Below, piece by piece: positions 24,601 to 36,743 of a stretch of DNA of 64,000 bases. Position 1 is the stretch's first letter. Every line of letters begins with the position of its first letter. Location of the stretch: contig OX438757.1 in the NCBI GenBank assembly GCA_949316235.1, forward strand, positions 14,006,657 through 14,070,656. The letters are read 5' to 3'. Source of the stretch: Oegoconia quadripuncta. Its lineage: Eukaryota; Arthropoda; Insecta; Lepidoptera; Autostichidae. The translations under genes were made by a program, and so were the position numbers. Under the pieces are notes generated by a model. The model searched no databases. It was not told the origin of the DNA and saw only the letters and a program-made list of their open reading frames with translations.

Positions 24601-27561
24601 GAATGTGTCTCGAGTTATGGATGTTTACATTTATGACATGACATTAACAAAATGAACCCGACAATGCAGAGTGTATGTATAGGATATACCTATTACGAAA
24701 AAAATAAAACATTAAAGTTAACAGATTTTATTCAAAAAAAAAATTAGAAATGTCAATTTTGTGAGTTGGACCTTAATAGATAATGACTAAACGGGTCAAC
24801 CGGTTTTTAAATGCAAGATATCGTTCGATGCGTCTTGATCTCTGGAGTGTCATAGGATATATTTTTATGGTAAAAAAAATCAAACATGGCGCCCGCAAAA
24901 TACAAGACATTCTGGCGGGTTTTTTTGGTTTTTAAATACTTAAATACGGGTCAACCGATTTTTAAATGCAAGGTATCGTTCGATTCGTCTTGATCCCTAG
25001 AGCATAGGGGAATAACACCGCCTAGAGTGTCATAGGATATATTTTATGGTAAAAAAAAATCAAACCGGCGCCCGTCCGTCAATGGAATGACGGAATACGC
25101 ATGTATGTCGCCGTCGAGATAACTTTATGGTGAACTGGATTGAAAAATTGAAGTGAAAAAAAGTATCACCTATGGAGCCTACCTTTGGAGGTCCCTAGTT
25201 CCTTCCTATGGAAGAGGAGGAGCCTACCTATGAAGGTTCATGTAAATACTCTTTTTCACTCGAGTTGCACTTAGTGGTGCTCGCCGTGCTGGTATTTCAG
25301 TCAAGGCTGTATAATGCATGCTTCCTTCCAGAACGGCACCCGCCGACGAACGCCTGGCGGCATCTACTTCTTCCTGCTGAAGCATGACGCAGAGACGTCG
25401 CAGGCTATGGTTAGCCAGATCTTCAATGAAGACCGCAAGGAGACGGCGCGCAAGTTCAAGCGCTCGCGCACCAAAAGCCGCCAGAAGGTCATGGAGCAGC
25501 TGAAACAGAGTCTTACTGGTATGAACCAGTTTCATTTGCATACAAATAGCGTTGTCACCTTAGTGTTTTTACCCGACTTCCCCCAAAAGAAGTGTAATGT
25601 TTATCGAGTGTATGTATGTACATGTAGATAGTTACCTCCTGTAGCGTCTTGATCAATTTTGAAGTGCGAGGTGTCGTTCTATTCGTCTTGATCCCCAGAG
25701 TATCATAGGATACATTTTATGGTAAAAAATCTTTCATGACGCCCCCAAAGTATGCAATAGTTATTGTGTAATGGATGATATTTCACTTTTTAATAAAATT
25801 GGCAATACAGTTGATCCAAGCATGTGGTAAAACGGAGCATATATCACAAATATTTTTGTTCTGTATACACAGATTCTGAGCTGCCATCGCTACTGTCGCG
25901 CGGTGGAGGCGAGGCGACAGTGCAGACGGAGCACGGCTCCAACCCGCCGCCGTCGCCCGCGACCGACGCCCGCGACTGCTCCAGCGACACTGACGCGCAG
26001 TCGCAGTCGCACCCCCCCTCCCCCGCGCCCGCCACCAGAGAGGTAATCTAGTGATTAAGCGCTTATTACACTATCCTATTTGAAGGAAATCTTATTAGGA
26101 AATAGGAAAGTGTAATCGAAGTTAGATTTTTTTACCGCCTCCGTGACTCAATGTAAACAACATTGGGTTTACGATTCGGAGGCCGCCGGTTCGATCCCCA
26201 GCGGGGTATATATTTAGTATATCCGCCTGGCTAGCTACCACCATCTTATCTAAATCTGCCGCCAAACAGCAATGTTAATAGCATTGTTGTGTTCCGTTTG
26301 TCGGAGATCAGATAGTCAGTCCCCCAAATATGATGGCGTTTCCGGGTCAGTACGCTACCACCTTCGGCCTCATCTTCACTTAACATCAGGTGTGATTGAG
26401 ATAAAGCGCTAACCCGTTGTGCATAGAAAAAAAAATCCGATTTAGTGGATTAGAAAGAGAAAGCGATGCCTGGTTGCAAGCTGCGCGCATGCGCGCGATG
26501 GCTGTGTTTTTCGTGTTCCAACTCTGTCTCAGTTGCGACAGTTCACGCACGCACTACTTTTCAGTTTGACAAGTAATAGAGCAAGAATGTTCATATCAAA
26601 GATTTCCTTCAATAAAGTTTGAAATTGATTTTCCTGATCGAGTATTTTATTAAGCCAACCCAGGCTTTTGGGCTTATAATTTCATATATGGGATTGTGGT
26701 GAAACGCGAATCCAGTCAATAATAAAAAAAAAAAAAAATTATGAAGATACCGCCACCGATGGGCGAGGCCTATGTTATGGTTGTTATGATGATAACCGTT
26801 ACATTTAAGCAGTTTGAAATGTTCACTAAGTCATTTATGATTTGTAACTGGTAACCTATCATACTTTCGAAACTTTCTTGCTCGAATTTCAATTGTTCGA
26901 AAACGGTAATAAGAAATTTCAATTTCCAGAGTGATTATTTTATGTAACTTTGTTCACTCATAAATTTATTTTATATATGTTTCACATACTAGAAAAGCTA
27001 TCAGAACTACTTTTTGATGTTTGACAGATGTTTTACTTACCATAATTTAAATTACTAGAATTACTTTACGTCGAAGTTACTTTTTCTAGTCAATTTTTGA
27101 GCCTGATTTAGTTATGGTTAGGTTAGGTTAACTTTGTTTCTTAATTAGGTTAGGTTAGGCTGGAAACATGAGAAACGGCTATAGCGGCCGGCGGAGTGCC
27201 GTACGTCAGGCAATAGATGCTCGGCTAACCATTCGGTTGAACTTTAAAACATATGTAAATTTTAAAAAATAGCATTTGAATATCGTACATTCGAACTTCT
27301 GTAAAATGCATTTTCGGTGAAATGAAACATAGAAAACAAAAATATGGGAAACGTTTCGAACAATCGAATTCGAAAAAAAAATGTGTATTCCTGATAGGTA
27401 ACCTTAGTAACTAGGTAACTATGGCTTTGTTTTTGTAAATTTTGTATGGTTTTGAAAAATCTTTTATGATATTGAAAATAATATTTTTGCTTCAGGTGCA
27501 ACAGTACGAAGATGACGACTACCTCGAGGTGATGTGTAACGAGGAAATGGATATGTTTTAA
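21603..27561 (+). CDS. PHAX: PHAX, phosphorylated adaptor for RNA export (seven exons)
   Basis: PHAX bridges the cap-binding complex on newly made U snRNAs to the export receptor CRM1 in the nucleus. Coding exons: 21603-21665, 21876-22130, 22749-23097, 24096-24187, 25332-25518, 25873-26042 and 27496-27561. All introns are GT-AG and the phases match, giving 1182 nt (393 aa), close to the vertebrate length. Features: an acidic start with GELEDSDVEEG, likely casein-kinase-type sites; a basic stretch PKRSKLRPR (about residue 70) and a second, KRRYTDRNR plus HKRLR, in exon 3. The conserved RNA-binding domain covers about residues 205-285: EKLGEEKKDLV, then KIVQVLGANKAIEMYKET, EAYGGMMVMNG and RRRTPGGIYFFLLKHD. 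The acidic tail ends EEMDMF. Two adjacent ATGs open exon 1; I took the first. No AATAAA is obvious in the next 900 bp. Repeats fill introns 4-6. Confidence 0.93.
23865..24071 (+). mobile_element. SINE-B in PHAX intron 3
   Basis: The head is TCCAGTTGGTGTAGTGGTTA with B box GGTTCGAATCC and CACGAGGGGC. The B-family tail is GCTTAGTTTGGGACTAGATG, then TTGGTGTGAGTG. It stops about 25 bp before the exon-4 acceptor at 24095, so the splice-site polypyrimidine tract abuts the SINE end. Confidence 0.8.
24365..24432 (+). mobile_element. LINE tail, GTCCACTGCTGGACAAAGGC type
   Basis: It contains CATATCAGCCGAAAGATGTC and CACTGCTGGACAAAGGCCTC. I know this motif as the 3' end of RTE-like elements in insects. 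It lies in PHAX intron 4. Related fragments are near 8570-8610, 45535-45560 and 56576-56600. Confidence 0.55.
24640..25090 (+). repeat. Repeat E, two partial copies in PHAX intron 4
   Basis: The block GATCTCTGGAGTGTCATAGG through AATCAAACATGGCGCCCGC (24835-24900) is followed by a second copy at 24950-25080 with the same order. The second copy carries a small insertion (AGCATAGGGGAATAACACCG) before the shared GAGTGTCATAGGATATATTT. Confidence 0.6.
25568..25750 (+). repeat. Repeat E copy in PHAX intron 5
   Basis: It begins TTTTTACCCGACTTCCCCCA and continues with GTATGTATGTACATGTAGAT, a TACCTCCTGTAGCGTCTTGA block and ATCATAGGATACATTTTATG. The order matches the 8155-8335 copy. Confidence 0.6.
26129..26434 (+). 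mobile_element. SINE-D, full-length reference copy
   Basis: The head is CCGCCTCCGTGACTCAATGT with B-box-like CCGGTTCGATCCCCAGCGGG, so it is tRNA-derived but from a different tRNA-like head than SINE-A and SINE-B. The body carries GCCGCCAAACAGCAATGTTA and TTGTTGTGTTCCGTTTGTCG. The tail is CTTCGGCCTCATCTTCACTT, then AACATCAGGTGTGATTGAG, then AACCCGTTGTGCATAG and poly(A). It sits in PHAX intron 6. Confidence 0.8.
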
Positions 27562-28570
27562 AATAGTGTGCTGTGGTGGAACTGTCTGGTGCTCACACAC
27601 ACATGCACAGTAGGCCCCCGCTGTGTCACGTCACGCGGGCGTCGGCCAGAACGAGACGCTTGTATCGCGCTACAACGAGTGGCACCCCGGAGGAATGACA
27701 ACAGTGATACTAGTTGTATAACTGCTTCTCTTTCCCGCGAATTATGTGGACTTCAGCGAGAACGAGACGTTTGTAAGTAAACTACTACACTATAGATAAG
27801 GTTGCCATCATTTCCAAGTAGTACGGGATGGATAAAAGTTCAAACTTCAATTACCTAGGGCGTTACCGCCCAACTCAAAGCCATAGCCATACCAATGCAT
27901 TGTCTGTCCTTATCATTGCGTTACGATATGACAAGGACGGACAGTGCATTGACGGCATAAACGATGGCAATTCCCAAAGCAATTGAGTTAGGCAGTCTGA
28001 CTGCAGGCCCTTTTTCTTGATAGTATATCTATCAATGAATATTGTTGTTACGAAAAAGAAATACAATGGGTATTCCTCAGACCAGTCTCTTGCCAAAATG
28101 CTGTTAGAGTGGCTAAGTTTTGGTCCAAAAAATTTTTGAAACTTGCCTCGACCTGAAAAGGAGACTAGTTCCACCTCTGTGATTCAAAATAATCTTGCGG
28201 ATAGTACGTAGGTAGGTATATATGTTTGCAGACATGCTCTAACATGGAGTTGAATAAGGGAGTATGGCAACTCTAACTATAGCTTGAGTAAATACTGCTC
28301 TATCTCAAGAGTAACGCGCCTCGCTCTGGCTGAGATGTTCAGTGTAACAATGAAGGGCTTCACGATTCGGGTGGCCTCGATCAGGAAGGTTTTTAGGTCA
28401 AGTGAATAGCGCTTTAAGACCGTGAAACGACAAAGAAATATTAATAAGTAATTTTTAAAACCGTATGTAATTCAAAGACGAGTACGTCTATTTTCGTATT
28501 TACTGTGAGCAGTTGTGTTATCTCAATAATCCTCATTGTTTGCCATTTTTTCCAAAAATAACCATTGCGG
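27562..28570. other. PHAX 3' flank, nothing else recognised
   Basis: The 3' untranslated region presumably starts here, but there is no canonical AATAAA that I can point to. A fold-back tract is visible near 27885-27955: CATTGTCTGTCCTTATCATTGC, paralleled by its complement-like TGACAAGGACGGACAGTGCA. I see no gene. Confidence 0.4.
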
Positions 28571-28574
28571 TCTA

Positions 28575-29007
28575 CTCTATGGGGATTTAAATAAATTGAA
28601 CCGCCAACAATAGCAATACAACCGACTTCTATAAGCATTCTCTTCGGAGTGCCTCATCAGATCTTCATCTTCTTTATATGGGACCACCCTAGCGCTATAC
28701 TCTTTCAAACAAAAAAAGAATTATTGAAATCTGTTCACTAATGTCAGAGATACTGCGGGAGATATAACAAAAAATCCCGGTCTTACTCTATGGGGATTTG
28801 AATTAATTGAACCGCCAAAAATAGCAAAACAACAGACTTCGGTAACGTTCCATTCTCTTCGGAGTGCATCATCAGATCTTCATCTTCTTTATATATGGGA
28901 CCACCCTAGCGTTATACTCTTTCAAACAAAAAAAGAATTATTGAAATCTGTTCACTAATGTCTGAGATATCGCCGGAGATATATTAAAAAATCCCTATTA
29001 ATATTAT
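28575..29007. repeat. Two-copy tandem duplication, ~215-bp unit
   Basis: Copy 1 (about 28578-28785) and copy 2 (about 28794-29007) share CTATGGGGATTT, TTGAACCGCC, GACTTC, CATCAGATCTTCATCTTCTT, TATGGGACCACCCTAGCG, TATACTCTTTCAAACAAAAA and TCTGTTCACTAATGTC, with few differences. Copy 2 has an extra TA in TATATATGGG and an 8-bp insertion near GGTAACGTTCC. No coding potential. Confidence 0.8.
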
Positions 29008-29009
29008 AT

Positions 29010-30148
29010 TTGCAAAAACAAAAAATATTGTGTGTGTGTATGTTTCTTACCTCTGCACACCTAAACGTCGGGCCAGATTTGGTTGATAGACTGATTAGGA
29101 CCTGCATTAATATATAGGCTACTTTTATGCGGGAATAGTGACTGTTTCCTGTAGGATAGGTATTATTAGTGGGATTGCTATTTATTATTTTTTTTAATCG
29201 TTTGGAAAACTTACAGCTTGTTTATAACTCCGTACATGGTGAAATTAATTTCAGATAGCCATTAACAAGTTTTTTACATATAGATTTCTACATGAAAGGA
29301 ACACAAGTTATATTTAGAAGAAAAACTCTGAGTAAGCCATAGAGTGACGCATTTGGTAGTAGAACGAATGCTACTCGGACGAAGTCGCGGGTAACAACTA
29401 GTATTATTACATGTTCAATTTGGTTAGGTTTTAAGATTAAAATGGGACATAGTGTAATATTTTTTACTTCAATGTGGTTCCCCCTCGAGAAGTGTGAGGG
29501 AAGAATCCCCAGCAATGGGGAAAATGAATGTGGTTTTTTGGGATAACACTGCAGCTCCCTGAATGTAGAGATAAGGTCTCAGAGATATGTTATATCAATG
29601 GTTTTTAGAAATAACAATAACAATTCTTGCGTTCAATAGCTAAATATTTGCCATTTAGATCTCTAAATTTGGTACCACGTAAGCGTCCTAGAAGTAATTT
29701 ATGGTCACTCGCTACGTCCATATACGTCTAATGACGTATATCGTTACTTCTAAAGCTAAACGGCAAATTATTAGCCATCGAACCTAAGAAATTTACGTGG
29801 TACGACAGCTGGTCGCGAACTGCAATAGTTATGGTTCATACATGATTTTCAAAAGGATCCGACCACAGACTAGTTAACGCAAACTATCTACTTTGCGTTC
29901 CTTTAGTGCTACTAATTCAGTCTCATTGCGAAGATTAAAGGCGTACGAAGGCTGGAGGAGAGCGATTGGTGACATCTTAGAATGGCTTGATGCTGGGTGT
30001 AGTTCTTTCACTAAATTGATCTCGTGTAGCAGACGTACAAAAATAATGGTACACCGATTGATGTCGCGTTTACTTACGCTAGAGTTGACTAGATCTTTCG
30101 TCGTTCCCGGCGGATGGATCTGGGAAATCTGCGGCCGGATTTATTTAT
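29010..30148. other. Intergenic DNA, nothing recognised
   Basis: The longest frame, 29893-30207 (plus), has no recognisable domain and runs into the SINE-C at 30150. Blocks around 29640-29670 and 29750-29790 are inverted copies of a TTTGCCNTTTAG motif, which hints at an old fold-back element. Confidence 0.4.
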
Positions 30149-30149
30149 A

Positions 30150-30370
30150 TCATCATCATCAGCCCGTAAACATCCCACTGCAGGGATATAGGCCTTCCCT
30201 CGTATAAAGAGGGCGTATGGGCCATAGTCCACCACGCTGGCCCAATGCGGGTTGGGGACTTAACATGCCTACCTACACACACCATAAATTTAAAAACTCA
30301 TTGGTACATGGCCTGCGTGGGAATCGAACCCGGACCTTCTAAATTGGGAAACCGCGTCCACTTGGCCCTA
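30150..30370 (-). mobile_element. SINE-C
   Basis: On the minus strand it reads a B-box-like GGGTTCGATTCCCACGCAGG. A CCAATGAGTTTTTAAATTTA block follows, then ATGGCCCATACGCCCTCTTT and AGGCCTATATCCCTGCAGTG, and it ends GATGATGATG. The second copy, at 42503-42795 in the opposite orientation, preserves the same order. Confidence 0.7.
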
Positions 30371-30544
30371 TCAATTATTTTGCCTAATTTTTTATTAGAC
30401 TTAGGTATAAAATAATAAAATATAATTTATTATTAGAGTAGCCACAAATATATATTCTATGTCCTTATCCTTATGCAGTTGCAAAGGTACCTTATTATTT
30501 GGTATTTGCAATCGGTTTTACGATATATCCAGCCTCAGCTCAGA

Positions 30545-30660
30545 CGGTTTATACCGGATGAATTTTTGTTACCGTAAGAAAAAAAATAGATCATATTAGG
30601 TAAGTGAAATTTTTAAAAAAAAAAATTTTTTTCAAAACCGTCGTGCTATATTTGTTTCCT
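30545..30660. mobile_element. Half of the fold-back family seen at 60297-60687
   Basis: It reads ATACCGGATGAATTTTTGTT, ACCGTAAGAAAAAAAATAG, GGTAAGTGAAA and then TTCAAAACCGT. It matches the arms of the long inverted-repeat element at 60297-60687. Only one arm is recognisable here. Confidence 0.5.
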
Positions 30661-33600
30661 TCTCGAAATTTTCTTATACAGCAGGGTACTACGTATCTCT
30701 GTCCCTTATCAACATATCAGTGGGCAGAAAGAGATGAAAATAGGCACCGCCGCTAATTAACACTGCACCCGAGGAACCCAGGTAGGGCTGTGAATTTTGA
30801 AATTTCACCGGTTTAATACGATGCGAAAACTATAAATTCAGAAAGGGGAATCTGTAATTTTGCACATTGCAAATAAAAGCGAACAACCAATCGCTCTGCA
30901 GGCGTCTGTCCCGTCACGTCAACTGTCCGATCCTTTGCCAAAATCAGCGTTGCAATAGTTTGTAATAATACCTACAATTTACTTTACTAGTGATTCTGTA
31001 ATCCTGTAGGTTAAGTTCTGGGGGTCTAGGCCGCATTAGCAATCCATATTTGATGACCGATTCGTGTAGTGAGTTGTCCTGCCAGCCACGGTTGCGGGTT
31101 CGCATCCTGCCAGGGTTACACGTTTTATTATGAATGTTATAACGCTGTTAGTGTGAACAGGGAAAATAGAAAAGGAAGCAGGAATTTTATCTGAATTTCA
31201 TCAGCACTTATAAAAATTTTATAAAATATGACGTAGGTGATAATCAGCGCGACACTAGCTTCTCAAATCAACGGTTGGCGACCTTAGGCTGGGCGTGCGA
31301 GACCAAGAAAATGCGATTCATAAGGTTGTTGATACCATCAAATTTCAAACTTCATTTTATAAAAAAGATCAGTTACATTGTTGATTAGATATATTAGGAT
31401 TCTTTGTTTGGCAATATTAACACCATAAATGAGCTATGAAATAAATTGAGTGTTTCACAAAGTGCGTGATTAATGAATATGAATTGCTAATGCGGGTTTT
31501 AATACCCTCTAGAACGCATAGACTCATTGTGGTTAAATATTTTTCTTGCAACAGCTATTGTGGCCGCAAAGCTTCACCAGCAGGGCTAGCACAACTTATA
31601 TAAGGTAAAATAGATAGCGGTTCGACAAAGTTCTACGTGTCACAAACAAATCTTGTCTGACATACTTGACATTATTGAGAAAATTAGCCTCACATTATTT
31701 CTAATTCCGTAAGCTATGTGCCTAATTTGTGGTAGCCATGCTGGGACATTAAACAATAGGCACTTAATTATTTATTGTTCCTAGATCTTATAAAAAAATC
31801 GTGTGATTGGCTTGTGACTTGTTTGTATCTCGGAGTTGTCAAAGCAACTTTGTTTAGTGTTAGTTGCAACATACGTTGGTAAGATTGCAGATTTGACGGA
31901 TGATGACGCACATCGTACTAGATATTTATGGATATGGACATTTTAACAAGAAAAAGCAACTTCTTTTTCCTTACCATGCGGGAGATGATAAGTGGGCCGG
32001 GCATTTGCCCGGTTCACTATACTGAAGCTCGTCTCTTCAAAGAAGTGTACCCTACTGATATACCCTACTTCAACTCTTACTATAGTAAAGTGAAATTTCC
32101 CACCGAGGGTTACCATGTCCTCTTATTTCTATGCAGTTTACTGTTTGACTGATATGCACTTTTGTAATTTCACTGAAACTGAGCGCCATTTGAATGAAAG
32201 TAAGAGATCATAGTAGCCACCCAGTATGGATAATATAATCGTTACGCTGGGTGCTATAGTCTTTTTAACCAGCAATCAAACCTACTGCCCTTGTAATCGA
32301 ACTGGCAATCTGTCTGATCCACTTCCGTGCTGTTCCCGTATATTTTTGATGTGCAGTTTAAGATGTGGAATAGCGCTACACATAGAGTTCTTCAAGAATG
32401 ATTTGATAAGGATTCCTTAAGGTCTATTCCTCAGGTGGGCGTTGTCGACCTGCTTAGCCCCTTCAGTCCATTATCAGTTATCCTTAATCCAAGGAAGCGT
32501 TAATATAAACAGAGATCCTTCCTAATTTTCACCCGTAGATGAGGATCTGCGCAGCGTAGTGTTCTTGGTTGTTTGTACGCTTAATTGTACAAATGTTTAG
32601 GACGAATTTATCCCATAAGAGATCTCTTCCAGTCAACTTAAAGTTCTTATTTTCATATTACACGCCAATGCCATTTAGCGGCAAACAACTTATCTGCTTA
32701 AATTAGAGTATAGAATACTGAGTCTTACTGGAGACGCGTTATAATTAATAATTAAAGAACGATTTATGTTCTAACGTTATATCTCTGAAGCTCTCGGACA
32801 CATTCTCTGTTGTCTTACCAAAGTATAATATTCTTATATTCTGATACAGCCAACAAAACGATCTAATTCGCAGATTGTTTTGTTGACTCTACCTCTACTA
32901 TTTAATTGATATTTATATAATGGTGAACTATGCTAAGAATTGTGAAAACTGAAATAAAATATTTTAAATATTAAGGTACATAATATTAAGTAATATTTAT
33001 CTTACATTTGCAGTCTAGTTTATATTTTGTATGGGTACCAAAGGGATTGGGAATTTTGGATTTCCATGTAATACTTCACAATTCCTTTACCATGTTACCA
33101 AGTTTTAAAGAAAGTTAGTCTTACAATTTTTTCTATATGCATTTGCATGCATGTGTATCAGGTTGACAAGTTAGGAGAGATGTGTTGTCGCAAACCCAGT
33201 GGCCCTGGCCTCCGAGCAGGTGTATACAGTAATCAGCCTAAATCATATTTGAATATGACATATAAAACACATGGAACCCTCTAGGCGGTTTTACCCGCAC
33301 TGATCCTCTTATAAGGATTTTGGATTATTTGTAAAGTATTGGGGTCATAAACTCATAATATTATAATTGATGGTTATTATTTATAATCAAACTCACGGTA
33401 GAAAGCGGGACATACCAACCTAACAGTGTTGCACATATCAACCTTATAGATTGTAATCAACTTAAATACACAACAGTATCTCAAGTGTCAACTTAAGGGC
33501 TTATCACACCATCCTAAATGCAGAGACTAATTCGGCATGCATTGCTGGGAGTTAATTTAAATATCTAAATGCTGAATCAATTTCCATAAAACATTGCTAA

Positions 33601-34540
33601 GACACATACAAACCACCAGCTTTCGAAAATAAAATCTGTTCAGCCGTTTTGGCACTACACAGACGGAAAGGCTTCAAACTTATAACACTCCTCTTTTTGT
33701 GTCAGGGCTTATTAAATTTCCATGATAACAGAAGCTACTAAGTAGGCTGGCTTTTGATTTCTTAACGTGACTTCATGTGATCTCTCTTAATTTGTCGACA
33801 TATAATTTATCTGGATACAAAAGTATAATAATAATATAATATTTAATAAAACTGTAGCATTATTAACATTATGTAATATAAACCTGGGGCATTAAGTATG
33901 GTGTTCACATCCGCCTATAAAATTATTTTTTTATATCTAACTAAAACCCATTAGCTGGGATTCGAAATACTTTGGGCTGTATTATTTACTTAGTGGTAGA
34001 AGTAGACAATAATAGCTTATTGTTTTGTATTGCCTCGAAATATACCTGTGTATTTTAATTCCAATTACGGCATGCAATGAGGGGGTACACATACATAATA
34101 TATCGGCTACTATTAAACTATTTCGGACTTCTACGAAGATATGTTTTGACATACATAGAAAATTGGATGCTGTGTCAGTGGAGGCCCTATGAAGGGCTAC
34201 TAAATGACAAGTATGTGTATGTGGACCACTTAACTATATTATTATTTAGTGTACAAACACAACTGTAAATTAAAACTATGTTTCAATTTATATTTATAAT
34301 GGCGAGTTGCAAGTTTGCAACTTATATATAATATAATGTATAAATAAGTGCTGTATTTTTTACTGAGGAATGCTTTTTGAAGTCGTGTGATGTTAAAAAT
34401 GTACATTTCACCGATAAATATACGTTTGACTGTAAGAGGTGTACATTTTCAGTTGGAACCTTATTCTTTGGATCTTACAACAATACTTTGTATAATAAAA
34501 TTTGTATGAAAATTGTGCTGACTATTTCTTGCCTGTACAT
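30661..34540. other. Intergenic DNA with a SINE head
   Basis: At 31055-31125 (plus) there is a lone tRNA-like head: GACCGATTCGTGTAGTGAGT, GGTTGCGGGTTCGCATCCTG. It is probably a truncated SINE-B. The short frames at 31928-32152 and 32226-32420 have no domain I recognise. Nothing else is supported. Confidence 0.4.
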
Positions 34541-34544
34541 AGTT

Positions 34545-34680
34545 GGTGTATTGGCTAGTAACCCTGTCAGCGAAACCAAGGTTGCGTGTTCGAATCCCGC
34601 GATGAATAGTACAAGGTTTGCTTAGTTTGGGACTAGATAATTGGTGTAAGTGTCCGAAATATTTATTTAGTAGTATAATA
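34545..34680 (+). mobile_element. SINE-B, internally deleted
   Basis: The head CATAGTTGGTGTATTGGCTA and B box GTTCGAATCCCGCGATGAAT are joined directly to the tail AGTACAAGGTTTGCTTAGTT, then GGGACTAGATAATTGGTGTA. Most of the body found in the 54348 copy is missing. Confidence 0.75.
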
Positions 34681-34714
34681 TGAGGTATAAAGCAGGCTAT
34701 ATATATATTTTTTT

Positions 34715-34778
34715 TTTATGCACAACAGGTTTGTACTTGACCTCACTCACACCTGATGTTAAGTGAAGATGAGGTATA
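34715..34778 (-). mobile_element. SINE-D 3' fragment
   Basis: On the minus strand it reads CTCATCTTCACTTAACATCA, GGTGTGAGTGAGGTCAAG, then TGTTGTGCAT and poly(A). Confidence 0.7.
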
Positions 34779-35144
34779 AAAATAATACAGGTAGTAAAAA
34801 TTATAATGCTGAGGGTTCAAGACAGAAGCTTAAGAGCTTAAACTTGTTTCTATAGAAGTTACTTAGATTTTCAATACTTAAAATTTTCAGTATTGGAATT
34901 TATAGCCGATATAATCTTGAAAATAATATAAAAAAATAATTGGAGATTTTCGTAGCGAAAATTATGTAGAAAGAATACAGTTAAAGGGTAGCATGATACC
35001 CCCTCTATGAATATACTAATAATTTTTGTTAAATGTCATTAGTTTTCCACATGAAATTTATTTGGCACACATTCAAGGTAAGGGTCAGTAAGAGGAGCAA
35101 TAAATGATGAGACAATTTATTTAAAACATAAATTTATTGCTTTG

Positions 35145-35150
35145 TTTATT
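35145..35150 (-). terminator. Polyadenylation signal of CENPX
   Basis: TTTATT on the plus strand is AATAAA on the minus strand, about 190 bp past the CENPX stop. Further AATAAA-type sites follow at 35133-35138 and around 35115, so the exact one used is uncertain. Confidence 0.45.
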
Positions 35151-35340
35151 AATTCACAGCATGCAAATTGTACTCTAAAGATAAAGACATCACATTGACC
35201 ACCCAAGAGTTCGGCCATAAAAGTGTAAACCAAAATTGAATTAAACTCAAATGAGTATAGAGTTCAACCAATACAGTAAATTCAACCAAGTAGCTCTTCA
35301 ACTAAGAAGTGATTTTGACCGAGCAGAGTATTTTGTAGTT

Positions 35341-36743
35341 TTATGGAAAATCCAACATCTGAAATGAAATAGGAGTACCATTTAATTAACTACATGCATA
35401 ACAAACCACAGAATAAAAAGTTGATTCTCTTCTCAAGAAATTTTTATTAGAGTAGTAAAGTAATCAACATAGAAAGTAATCACATTGCTTTTTTTTTAAT
35501 GACAGGATTTACTCATCTACATATTTTATTTAATAAAACAGGGGGGCGATCGCGCTAAAATATATCCAGTTATGAATTGGTTTATGAGAACTTTTCTTTG
35601 CATGTCAAGCTAAATTGCAATTGGATTACGAGTGAAGTACAATTCTTTAGTGTTTTATATCGAACTTATGATTTTGGCAGATGATTGAAACAAACTTTAC
35701 TGGGTTAAAATCAGATGAATACGCATTTTCTCTTCAGCTTGAATAACAATGAGAATGAAATTTTAGAATAAAGACTATTTGATTGACTGCGAATTGGATT
35801 AAACACCTAATTGATTTAGCATTCTAATGCGATCAGCCCCCTCTTTTTTCTAATTTGTTCTATGGTGGAGCTCATAGTACGACTATGCTTAGTCTTTTAC
35901 ACTTAAACGCTTTTAAAAGGTATATGTATGGTGGAGAAGATAAAAATAGGTCATTCTTCTGTGAAAGTCAAGCCCTTTCCATAAAGTAATACAAATAGTA
36001 ATAGGTTGATTTGACCTTACAGAACACGGTACTTCCCCCACTCTTTAATACTTGCACCTTTCATATAATTTTTCTAGAAAAGGAAAAAGGTAACATTAGG
36101 TACAGTCACTGGGAAAAGATATTTTAAAGGCGCTCTTTCTGAGATTTAGGGTGATACATTGCACAGGTAAAGCACAAATAGTGGAGATAGATTTGCCAGG
36201 TCAAAAAATACCTAACAAAAGTGATACACTCACCAGTTGTGGCAAGCACTTTTCAACATGCTCAATGTCAACTTTATCATTGCTCTCGCGTAGAGCCTGG
36301 CTGGAGGCACGCAAGCAAGTCTCCGTTACAAGGCACTTGGCCACCTCTACCACCAGAGACAATGCATCATTGCCCAATTTGGTTTTATTGTCTTGGAAAG
36401 AGCCATTGAGCAATTCTTTTATCAGGTCCTGTAATTGCTTGTGTTAATAAATAAATGAAGAGACAAGCTGGTAAAAACAAGGATTCTTTGAATTATGTAT
36501 TTACAATCACTGCCTGGAAGCAATTTAGGAAATTCAGCAGTTAAATTCACAGGATTCGAACCCGGGAGTTTGTCACTCGCCGACCACAGATTATCTAGAA
36601 ATGGGTAAAATTAACAAAATTATGTATTCTATTGATAAATACTTTCAAGATAAACTCACTTGTTTGAAACTACTCTTCACGTTGGACGATACAGAGGCGG
36701 GGTCAATATTATCATCGTCATTTTCGTTGCTGTTTCTTGCCAT
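35341..36743 (-). CDS. CENPX: CENP-X / MHF2 (three exons), histone-fold protein
   Basis: CENP-X pairs with CENP-S (MHF1) through a histone fold. The pair serves in the constitutive kinetochore (CENP-T-W-S-X) and as the DNA-binding partner of FANCM in replication-fork repair. Coding exons are 36660-36743, 36234-36428 and 35341-35358, all GT-AG and all phase 0, giving 98 aa. Exon 1 is an acidic, low-complexity start (NENDDDNID). Exon 2 carries the histone fold: LIKELLNGSFQDNKTKLG, DALSLVVEVAKCLVTETC and VDIEHVEKCLPQL. Exon 3 adds only MLDFP and the stop, after an acceptor TTTCATTTCAG. That matches the LxLDF ending of the family and is the reason for choosing this exon over several nearer acceptors. 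Length is somewhat above the human protein because of the N-terminal extension. It lies 0.8 kb downstream of the GON4L stop, on the same strand. Confidence 0.92.

Noticed and set aside
27115..27170. GGTTAGGTTA tracts resembling the insect telomere repeat TTAGG
   Set aside because: Only a few imperfect units; AGGTTAGGTTAGG runs are scattered through insect genomes and here are too short to be a telomeric relic.
36060..36160. Acceptors nearer to CENPX exon 2, giving K-N-Y-M-K-G or K-E-R-L endings
   Set aside because: They give endings unlike the family's LDF; the acceptor at 35359 gives MLDFP in phase.
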